NCBI GenBank assembly: GCA_024102915.1
Contig: JAGFJG010000121.1
Span: forward strand, 1 to 64,000
Direction: 5' to 3'
From: Caldilineales bacterium
Lineage (GTDB): Bacteria; Chloroflexota; Anaerolineae; J102
Length of the DNA stretch: 64,000 nucleotides
Shown here: positions 35,653 through 42,510 of the stretch, piece after piece
Layout: every line of letters starts with the position of its first letter
Numbering within the stretch: position 1 is the first letter of the stretch
Position numbers and translations under genes: made by a program
Notes under the pieces: model-generated
What the model saw: the letters and a program-made list of their open reading frames with translations, nothing else
Database searches by the model: none
What the model was told of the DNA's origin: nothing

Positions 35653-37278
35653 CTAACTGGCGGCGGATTGCGAATCGGCTGCCGCTATATCCTCCTTGTG
35701 AAACTCGACCAACAATTGGCGCTCTTCATCCCGCCTGGGAAAGACAAAGAACACCAGGGCGGCGCCAAGTAAAACAGCGATGATGCCTGCCAGATAAGCG
35801 TATTGGTCGCCGGCCAGGAATGCAGCCTTGGCTGCGGTTGTGATCTCGGTGGCGTATTGCGGGTATTGCGCGGCCATGCTTTGCGCGCCCGCATACGACA
35901 TCTCCAGGCTGCTGGTGACGCTGGCGGGGATTTCGGCAGAGTCCGGGTATCCGGCCAACGCTGTGGCAATGGCGGCTGCATATCCCGCGGCCAGCAGCGC
36001 GCCGAAGAAGGATTGGAACATGGCTCCGCCCAGGTCGCGCTGCAAATCGGCGGTTCCCGACGCCATGCCCGCGCGGGTGACCGGAACTGAGCCGGTCAAC
36101 GAGCGGGAAGCAGGCGTGCCTGCCAGTCCGATGCCAATCCCAACCAATGAGTACGCCAAACCGACGTACAGATATGATATGCCTTCGTTCCACAGCAAGA
36201 GCATGGCCACAAAGCCCAGGACGATAAACACATAACCAGCCAGCAGCGTGAAGCGAGAGCCGCGTTCCTCGACGATCTTGGCCGAGCGGGGCGCTACCAT
36301 AATCATGAAGATGCCTGCCGGCACAACGGCCAGCCCGGCGTTGAGGGTAGAGTAGCCCAAAACATCCTGCAGGAATTGCTGGCCGATGAACATCGCGCCC
36401 ATCAGCGACCCGAACACGATGATGCCCGCCACTGCCGCTACCCAGAACGTGGGACGGCTGGCAACCTTGAGGTCGTAAAGGGGATTCTTGGCCCGGCGCT
36501 GGCGAAGAACGAAAAATACGGTGGCGATGGCGGATAGAATCAACAATCCGACCGCGAGCGTCCTGGCGTCAGGAACCGGCAGAAAATTGAGGGCGAGTAC
36601 GAATGAACCGATCAGCACCAGGGAAAGGATGCCACCCAGGTTGTCCACCGATTCGGTCGTCTCGTTGATGTGGGCGGGCACGAACTTAAAAGCCATGAAA
36701 AAGGCCAATACGGCCAGCGGCAGGACGATGAGAAAGACCGAACCCCAATCGAAGAACTGAAGTAAGAGCCCTGAAAGCAATGGGCCGGAAACCGAGATAG
36801 CCCCGCCAATGGCCGCCCACAAAGCGATCGCCCGTGTTCGTCCCGGCCCAGGCCCCCAAAGGGCGGTGATCAGCGCCAGCGTCGTGGGGTACGCCATACC
36901 AGCGGCAAACCCGCCCATCAATCGCCCGACAATGAGCATCTGGATGGAGGGGGCGAAGCCGCTGATGAGAGCGGAGGGCATGGCCAGACCGACGCCCAAC
37001 AAGAGCATGAGCTTGCGGCCATAGCGGTCGCCCAGCGCCCCCAACCAGAGGACGGAGCAGGCCAGGCCCAGCGAGTAGGATACGGCTACCAGATTGAGCT
37101 GCGTTTGTGAGGCGTTGAAATAGGCGCCGATCGACGGCAGCGCCACATTGGCCATCGCCAGCGGCAGATTCGCCACCGCCGCCACGACGATAAGTGAAGC
37201 CAGTATGAGCTTTGCCTGGGCGGGTTCAGCGGAAGCGCTGGCTGCGGTTGGAGTTGATGAATTAGTTGAAGATGCCAT
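35653..37278 (-). CDS. MFS drug-efflux transporter (DHA2 type, 14 helices)
   Basis: This 541-residue major-facilitator protein has about 14 hydrophobic helices, which marks the DHA2 drug:proton antiporter branch. Motif A reads LGALGDRYGRKLMLLLG; motif C-like GGAISVSGPLLSGLLLQ follows helix 5. A Ser/Ala/Thr-rich cytoplasmic N-terminus precedes helix 1. The C-terminus ends in a basic/acidic tail after FPRRDEER. It would export hydrophobic or cationic compounds. No regulator lies beside it; it lies in the stress-like island with an 84-nt gap to SulP. Confidence 0.92.
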   Translation of the reverse strand: MASSTNSSTPTAASASAEPAQAKLILASLIVVAAVANLPLAMANVALPSIGAYFNASQTQLNLVAVSYSLGLACSVLWLGALGDRYGRKLMLLLGVGLAMPSALISGFAPSIQMLIVGRLMGGFAAGMAYPTTLALITALWGPGPGRTRAIALWAAIGGAISVSGPLLSGLLLQFFDWGSVFLIVLPLAVLAFFMAFKFVPAHINETTESVDNLGGILSLVLIGSFVLALNFLPVPDARTLAVGLLILSAIATVFFVLRQRRAKNPLYDLKVASRPTFWVAAVAGIIVFGSLMGAMFIGQQFLQDVLGYSTLNAGLAVVPAGIFMIMVAPRSAKIVEERGSRFTLLAGYVFIVLGFVAMLLLWNEGISYLYVGLAYSLVGIGIGLAGTPASRSLTGSVPVTRAGMASGTADLQRDLGGAMFQSFFGALLAAGYAAAIATALAGYPDSAEIPASVTSSLEMSYAGAQSMAAQYPQYATEITTAAKAAFLAGDQYAYLAGIIAVLLGAALVFFVFPRRDEERQLLVEFHKEDIAAADSQSAAS

Positions 37279-37792
37279 AGATATCTCGTAGATGGGAGGA
37301 ACTCTGCGGATGGCGCAAACTTTCAGTTGTGCTAGGAAAATCCCGATTCGATGGGCGAAGGTCAGATTGCTGCGAACAACCTTCGCTTAAGGGGAACAGA
37401 ACGGTGTTTCTATCGGTAAGTCCAACATGAATCACACCGCAGTTGATTGGAGAGATCATCTCAAGAGCTGATTCACGCAGTCTGCGGTTGAATCGTTAAC
37501 GTTGTACAGTTCCCCATCGCCTATTCTGTTGTCATTAAGCTGCCCGGCTCGAATGGGCCAATGATTGAAGATTCGAAGTGATACGCTCCCACCCAATTTG
37601 CTATATCAGGCGGCGATCATTGACGAAAATCATGGTCTATTCGTTTAGTGGTATGTTGCGGGCGTAGGAGTGACATACGTCCGGGAAAAACGCTCTGCCG
37701 CGCCTACGCTCCGGCTGTTTTGGAGAGTATACCATCAGGCCGCCGTATCGCTTTCCCGTCAGCCTGATGGCAAGATGGAAGTAAGGGGGTTA
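37279..37792. other. 514-bp intergenic region with two palindromes
   Basis: No supported gene lies here. It contains a diverged family 2 repeat with arms ACCGCAG (37436-37442) and CTGCGGT (37482-37488). It also has a 9-bp perfect hairpin CCATCAGGC/GCCTGATGG (37732-37770), 23 nt past the SHOCT gene stop, which could end that transcript although no T-run follows. The MFS promoter is expected within the first 150 bp but none is clear. Confidence 0.5.
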
Positions 37793-38095
37793 TCAGTTGC
37801 CGAGCAGCTTGGCTTTTTGCTCCGCAAATTCCTCGTCGGTAAGAATGCCTTGCGCGTGGAGCGCTCCCAGTCGCTCAAGTTGCGTGATCACTTCATCCTG
37901 GCTTGGCTCGGGTGCGGGGGCATACACTTCTTGAGGCGGTGCGCTGTATTGTTGCTGGGGCGCCTGTTGAGAATAAGCCTGTTCATAAGCCGCCACGTTT
38001 TTGTTGGCCTGTCGTCGGTTCACTGCATTGCGTGTGGCGGTAGCTGTGCCGACCACGGCGGCGGTTCGGGCCATTCCTCGTACTAAACCGGGCAT
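37793..38095 (-). CDS. SHOCT-domain small protein
   Basis: This 100-residue protein has an N-terminal amphipathic segment (VRGMARTAAVVGTATATRNA), a Gln/Pro/Tyr-rich linker (about 38-66), and a C-terminal SHOCT helix-pair (VITQLERLGALHAQGILTDE followed by EFAEQKAKLL). SHOCT is a short domain often fused to membrane or oligomerising proteins and helps them assemble. The arrangement N-terminal TATA-type helix plus linker plus SHOCT is common in small bacterial proteins beside DUF6325 genes. It lies 11 nt after the DUF6325 gene, so the two are one operon. Confidence 0.9.
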   Translation of the reverse strand: MPGLVRGMARTAAVVGTATATRNAVNRRQANKNVAAYEQAYSQQAPQQQYSAPPQEVYAPAPEPSQDEVITQLERLGALHAQGILTDEEFAEQKAKLLGN

Positions 38096-38106
38096 TGTTG
38101 CCTCCT

Positions 38107-38538
38107 TCAGTCTGTGATTTCGAGCGAGGCGAACGCCTCGTCGACAATGGGCGCTGGCACCCGGAAGTTGAGAGCTACTTCCACGCCAGCATCATAGATT
38201 GTATTGACGAGCTGTACAGCCCAGACATGTTCGATTGCAAGAGCAACGATCGCTGAACCGGGGACCATTCCTTCGCTCAATGTCTCGGCGTCCTCGGAAT
38301 CGAAGAGGCCGCGTGTTTCCGACTCGATAAAGCCTACGGCGGCTCGTTCTTCCGATGGCAAGTCTTCAAGGTCCAAGCGCCAGTAATCACCCGCGTCATC
38401 CCGGAAGAGCAACATGGCATCCAGAACACGGATCGTCCCGGCGCTTGTTTGTCGCTCTAGTTCAGTCCACACGGCGCCATCGAAGCGCGGCGCACCAGAA
38501 GCTAAAACGATTACATCGACAGGTCCTCTATTAATCAT
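38107..38538 (-). CDS. DUF6325 family protein
   Basis: This 143-residue protein reads GPVDVIVLASG at the start, then GTIRVLDAMLLFRDDAGD, an acidic middle (RGLFDSEDAETLSEGM), VPGSAIVALAIEHVWAV and a C-terminal RVPAPIVDEAF. This pattern is that of DUF6325 proteins, which are common in actinobacteria and have no known function. GGAGG lies 10 nt before the ATG; an earlier ATG at this site stops after four codons. It is soluble, with no membrane helix. It is paired with the SHOCT gene, a recurring neighbourhood for this family (from memory; not checked). Confidence 0.82.
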   Translation of the reverse strand: MINRGPVDVIVLASGAPRFDGAVWTELERQTSAGTIRVLDAMLLFRDDAGDYWRLDLEDLPSEERAAVGFIESETRGLFDSEDAETLSEGMVPGSAIVALAIEHVWAVQLVNTIYDAGVEVALNFRVPAPIVDEAFASLEITD

Positions 38539-38645
38539 TGATCATTAACCTCCAAGGGTCACGAATTGCGCATAACTGCGCAGGTAAAGATTGGCGACTA
38601 TGTGACGGGTCGTCAGTGTGCACATTGCCGCATGTCAAGCAGGGC

Positions 38646-38942
38646 TCAGGCGCCTGATGCGCCGGGGATTTGATTACGGTTGCTGTAGGCGGTGCTGCTG
38701 TAATGCATCAAGTCGAGCAACACGGCAAGGATGAGCCAGAGCCAATCCCAACCGGTCAGGCCGCCCGGCCCCCACAGAAGCACGTACATCAACGTGGTGA
38801 AAGGCAGGAAGATAATGCCCAGGAGTGGCAGGAACCAACCGCCGCCGAATGGAGCGGTGAACATGGTGGGGCGGGCGATCCAGAGGATGATGTCCGCCAG
38901 ACGCGGGACGAAACCGGCCATGAGAGCAAATAGACAGGGCAT
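38646..38942 (-). CDS. Small membrane protein, paralogue of 29949-30266
   Basis: This 98-residue protein has three predicted helices. It shares with the 105-residue protein at 29949 the core PLLGIIFLPFTT, then MYVLLWGPGGLTGWDWLW, VLLD, and the tail NRNQIPG. GAGG lies 8 nt before the ATG. A second copy within 9 kb, in the same stress-like island and strand, points to a duplicated component with slightly different partners. The function is unknown. Confidence 0.82.
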   Translation of the reverse strand: MPCLFALMAGFVPRLADIILWIARPTMFTAPFGGGWFLPLLGIIFLPFTTLMYVLLWGPGGLTGWDWLWLILAVLLDLMHYSSTAYSNRNQIPGASGA

Positions 38943-39063
38943 GAGACGAACCTCAGTTCAGTCAGATAGAGTGGGAAAGATATGAACTTCGTCCACTCGT
39001 TGACGCTCATGCGAATGTCAGCGAGTGGACGTTTATGCGGATATTGGCTGGCTAGTACACTGC

Positions 39064-39091
39064 ACAGTGTGAACTCAATTGATCACACTGT
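39064..39091. promoter_or_regulatory. 9-bp perfect inverted repeat (operator-like) after the LURP-one gene
   Basis: ACAGTGTGA (39064-39072) and TCACACTGT (39083-39091) are separated by 10 bp, a spacing typical of dimeric regulator sites. On the minus strand it overlaps TTGACA, a -35-like box for the small membrane protein gene downstream, although no good -10 follows. It lacks a T-run, so it is not a terminator. Confidence 0.4.
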
Positions 39092-39114
39092 CAACTGATT
39101 ACTGTCGTACTGTA

Positions 39115-39684
39115 CTAACGGGTTGGGTGGGCCATCTCGTCAATGGCAATGGCGATGGCGAGGATGACGGCATCGTCCTGGCCAGGGTCGATCTCGATGC
39201 CGTAGCTATCGCGGATGCGGAACCATTTTTTCGATACTTCGGCGACTTTGTCACGACCTTCACCGATGCTGTATTCGTGGTCGAGGATATTGCCCTGCAC
39301 GTCCAGGTCGGGGCCGTTCTTGATTTTCACAGTCCAGCGCTCACGCACCGGTGTGATCAGCGCTTTTTTGACCATGCCGACGCGATTGCCGTTGGCATCC
39401 TCGATCTCCATGCTGTCTTTCACGCGCAGCATTCGTTCCTGGATCTTCGCCACCTCGCGGCCATTACGGTCCTCCAAAATCAAGGTGCTGCGCACACGGA
39501 GCGCCTTGCCATCAACCTTGTAGACCTTTTTGCCGCGGTCGTTTTCGATCCAGAAGTCGTCGCCGATGGCGAACATCTTTTGGCGCATTTGATAATGGGT
39601 GGCGCCTCCACCACCAGCCCGGCCGAGGCCCCTGTCCTCGTGCCGTTCCTCGCGTCGTTCTTCTCGATTATCTCTGCGTAACAT
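39115..39684 (-). CDS. LURP-one-related (tubby-like fold) protein
   Basis: The protein has 189 residues; GGAGG lies 9 nt before the ATG. A charged Arg/Glu N-terminus (MLRRDNREERREERHEDRG) precedes a LURP-one barrel: YQMRQKMFAIGDDFWIEND, KVYKVDGKAL, LEDRNGREVAKIQE, VRERWTVKI and IDPGQDDAVILAIAIAID. The family shares the tubby/scramblase fold, and bacterial members such as YxjI are uncharacterised. The long charged tail is additional to the domain. It is the first gene of the minus-strand island. Confidence 0.88.
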   Translation of the reverse strand: MLRRDNREERREERHEDRGLGRAGGGGATHYQMRQKMFAIGDDFWIENDRGKKVYKVDGKALRVRSTLILEDRNGREVAKIQERMLRVKDSMEIEDANGNRVGMVKKALITPVRERWTVKIKNGPDLDVQGNILDHEYSIGEGRDKVAEVSKKWFRIRDSYGIEIDPGQDDAVILAIAIAIDEMAHPTR

Positions 39685-40237
39685 TGGTTATTTGCCTCCA
39701 ATTCGAATGATGATTTTGACGGATTCACAACCGCTCACGGCAGATGAGAATCCAACTCATCTGCGTAGCTGTTGTTCGCGAAGTATAATATGGGCAGCCT
39801 CAGATCATAAAGCGTATTCAAGACGTCCTTCAAAACAGCCTGATCCTGAGATATGCCATCTTGACATCACCGAGACAGGGTGACCAGTGACTATCAAGAT
39901 TGCCCTGGACGTGAACCTGGAATGACGCCGGTGAATCTATCGTCACGCGAATGCAGATGATTATAGTATGAACCTGGTTTAGCGGCGTGGGCGAAGTCCA
40001 TCCTGAATGGATGGCCGGAGGCATAGACCGGCCACTCATTATAGGTTGATTCTGATCTGCTTCACAAAGCGCCCGCCGACGGTCGAGAACGGCGGTTTCT
40101 GGCAAAGACGAAAATCTTGTACAATGCGGGCCTACCGGCATCGAGAGTTCGCCCGCTCCAACATCATGGGGCCCTGCTTGGGGTCCCGTTTCACATTCGC
40201 ATTCCCTATCGACACGCCAACCCTAAAGCGTCTGAAC
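39685..40237. other. Divergent intergenic region LURP-one / hsdM remnant
   Basis: These 553 bp contain no supported gene. A perfect 9-bp hairpin GCAGATGAG/CTCATCTGC with a 7-nt loop (39740-39764) sits in the LURP-one leader. A weak LURP-one promoter is possible at 39784-39810 on the minus strand. TACAAT at 40120-40125 could serve the hsdM remnant, and CCGCCG/CGGCGG lies nearby. Confidence 0.4.
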
Positions 40238-40750
40238 ATGCCCGCTCAAGCCGACATCAACTTCGAACGAGAACTGTGGGAGACTGCGGTGACTTTGCGG
40301 GGAACGGTCGCCCCCGCCGATTACAAGCATTACGTGCTGCCTCTGCTGTTTTTGCGCTATCTTTCATTGCGCTACGAGCAGCGATACAAACAACTCGAAT
40401 TATTGCTGAAAGAGTCGGGCAGCGAATATTACACCGGCGATCCGGAGATCGACGCCGAAATCCTGGCCGACCCGGCGGAGTACGCCAGCAAGAACGTCTT
40501 TGTCGTGCCGAAAGAGGCGTCGTGGCATTATCTGCGCGCCTCGGCCCGCGCCGATGACATCAAATTGCGCATCGACGCCGCCATGAAACTGCTGGAAGAG
40601 CGTTATCCCGAACAACTGGCGGGCGTGCTGCCGCCCATCTATACCCGCAGCAACCTCAGCTTCACTCGCCGCGACTACCTGCTGCCAAAACTGTTGTCGG
40701 GGCGGATAGACCCTTCGGGTTTGTTGGCGAACGAAGAGTTCGAGCGATGA
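40238..40750 (+). pseudogene. hsdM'-'hsdS fusion: deletion remnant of a type I restriction-modification system
   Basis: This 170-codon ORF starts at the ATG at 40238. Residues 1-140 are the N-terminal helical domain of a type I methyltransferase HsdM (ELWETAVTLRGTVAPADYKH, LPLLFLRYLSLRYEQ, NVFVVPKEASWHYL, AGVLPPIYTRSNL). A normal HsdM has over 450 residues and a catalytic NPPF/Y domain, both missing. Residues 143-158 (TRRDYLLPKLLSGRID) instead match the conserved C-terminal helix of the specificity subunit HsdS. The simplest reading is one deletion joining hsdM near codon 140 to the hsdS 3' end. No hsdR is present. The frame remains open, so a small protein may still be made. Confidence 0.7.
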
Positions 40751-40820
40751 AGAGCGGCGTCGATGTGAGCAAGGATCGTGTTGGCATGGAGGGAAACCCA
40801 AATGGTTTGGAAGTCCGATC

Positions 40821-41633
40821 ATGAGTAAGAAACGCAAATTCAAAAGATCCCAATTGCCGTCCGGGCGAGCATCGCAATACATCGAAATGATGTTGGACAA
40901 TGCTCAGGCTAGCCTGGAGGCCGGAGACTACAAACGCGCACTCATCTCCTCCCAGGCGGCTGTGGATTTGCTGCCTCGCGCGGATAAGCGGCGGGTGGAT
41001 GCGCTCGGTTATTTGGCCGCCGCCCTCACCGTACTCAAGCGCTTTGATGAAGCCTATGAGGTCATGTCCGAGGCGGTGACGCTTGAACCTCATAATCCCA
41101 TCCTCTGGCACAACAAGGGTCTGGTTGCAGGTTATACCAGCCAGACAGGGCAGGCCCTGCGTGATTCTGAGAAGGCCCTGGCGCTAAACCCGCCGCAACA
41201 TCAGCGGGCCGAAGTGCAGGAGCGCGTCACGTTTATGCAGGAGATCGTGCAGCAAGAATTGGCCCTGCGCGGCCCCGACTTCACCATCGAACAATTGATC
41301 GAGCAACAGTCGGAAATGCGACAGGCGATGGATGATATGGAAGCTGATCGCTGGCCGGAAGCGGAGCAGCGCTATCGCAAAGTCATCGCCATGGCCGATT
41401 GTCTGCCGCAGCCGTGGGGTAATCTTGGCATCGCCTTGATGATGCAGCGTCGCTTCGATGAAGCGGAAGCCGCATTCAACCGCGCGCTCGAAGTCGACCC
41501 CGATTACAATCTGGCGAAGCGCAATCTCAAGATGCTGCACTCCACCCGAGAGTCTGGCAATCTCCCGCGCATGATACCGACACAGCCGTATGCGGAGGCC
41601 AGGGTTGATTTGCAATTCAGTGAAGAAGAATGA
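40821..41633 (+). CDS. TPR-repeat protein
   Basis: This 270-residue soluble protein is built of tetratricopeptide-like helical pairs: ASLEAGDYKRALISSQAAVD, YLAAALTVLKRFDEAYEVMSEA, NKGLVAGYTSQTGQALRDSE, RYRKVIAMADCLPQPWGNLG and ALMMQRRFDEAEAAFNRAL. It starts with a basic tail (MSKKRKFKRSQ). TPR proteins are scaffolds for complexes. It lies between the hsdM'-'hsdS remnant and the nuclease-helicase pair, 69 nt before the nuclease start. Its codon use is like the genome and not like the pair, so it may be an original resident. Confidence 0.85.
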   Translation: MSKKRKFKRSQLPSGRASQYIEMMLDNAQASLEAGDYKRALISSQAAVDLLPRADKRRVDALGYLAAALTVLKRFDEAYEVMSEAVTLEPHNPILWHNKGLVAGYTSQTGQALRDSEKALALNPPQHQRAEVQERVTFMQEIVQQELALRGPDFTIEQLIEQQSEMRQAMDDMEADRWPEAEQRYRKVIAMADCLPQPWGNLGIALMMQRRFDEAEAAFNRALEVDPDYNLAKRNLKMLHSTRESGNLPRMIPTQPYAEARVDLQFSEEE

Positions 41634-41702
41634 AGCCTGGCGGCAACATAATTGGTCATGATTGAAGGCCGAGTCATAATGCCTGCACAAGAGGATGTTT
41701 CG

Positions 41703-42452
41703 ATGGATGGTAATCAAAGTGAACGCAGCGCAGGACCATTTGCGGCGATACGCAAGCGCTATCCGCGCGCTTACAAATTATGGTCGCAAGAAGACGACCT
41801 CGAATTGGTCAGGTTGTATGAGCTTGGAATGCAGGTGACCGACCTGTCGAAGCGCTTCCAACGCCAGCCCGGCGCCATCAAGTCCCGGCTCCGCAAACTT
41901 GAGACTGAAAATGGCAAGATTATCACTACTGCTTCTGCTCAGGATGATTCCAAACTTGAAGTCTTCCAGCACATTCTATCTGAGCGCGTCGTTGCTGCCA
42001 GCTTTCGCCAGTTCAACATAGGCTTTAATTTCGCCTGGTACCCTGTACTCTCTAATGAGGTGCGGCCTTATCGATTTCCAGAACGTCAGACTGCGTACAT
42101 GCGAGAGATGTACAACCAGCCAGTCGTGTATCGTTGGGCGATTTATGCGCTGGGAAGCGATGTGTTGAAGGCAATTTATATTGGTATCAGCAAACGGTTA
42201 TGCCCTGATCGCATCGAGGGCTATTTGAACCCTAAAACGTCGAAAACAAGCCAGCGTTTGCACCTGAGATTATCGACAGAGATTGAGATGCAAAGCCTCA
42301 TTGATTTGGACATTTTGGGGCTCTGTTTTGTCGAGGGCAACCTTCTAGGTGAAAATGACTTCGATTTATCCCAAACATCGTCGCGCCTCTTCTTCGAGAA
42401 CTTGCTGATCACCTATTATCGTCGCACTGGCGTCGAGGTTTTGAACCTATGA
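41703..42452 (+). CDS. HTH (SANT/Myb-like) - GIY-YIG nuclease fusion
   Basis: The protein has 249 residues from the ATG at 41703 (GAGGA 8 nt upstream); ATGs at 41658 and 41679 are less favoured. Residues 25-66 form a DNA-binding helix-turn-helix (KLWSQEDDLELVRLYELGMQ, then FQRQPGAIKSRLRKL). The C-terminal half fits the GIY-YIG nuclease pattern: AIY (146-148), YIG (159-161) with the usual spacing, Arg170, Glu232 in FFENLLI and Asn248 in VLNL. The glycine of GIY is Ala. The gene is distinctly A/T-richer than its neighbours from its middle onwards and is followed 58 nt later by a helicase. A restriction or repair nuclease role is inferred. Confidence 0.72.
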   Translation: MDGNQSERSAGPFAAIRKRYPRAYKLWSQEDDLELVRLYELGMQVTDLSKRFQRQPGAIKSRLRKLETENGKIITTASAQDDSKLEVFQHILSERVVAASFRQFNIGFNFAWYPVLSNEVRPYRFPERQTAYMREMYNQPVVYRWAIYALGSDVLKAIYIGISKRLCPDRIEGYLNPKTSKTSQRLHLRLSTEIEMQSLIDLDILGLCFVEGNLLGENDFDLSQTSSRLFFENLLITYYRRTGVEVLNL

Positions 42453-42510
42453 GCGAAGACTGTCACGCTCGATCTCGCTGATGATTCACTGACTGTGGAG
42501 GTGACATAGT

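Noticed and set aside
37670-38086. 138-codon plus-strand ORF opposite the SHOCT gene
   Set aside because: It is a shadow of a clear SHOCT-domain gene that has a DUF6325 partner.
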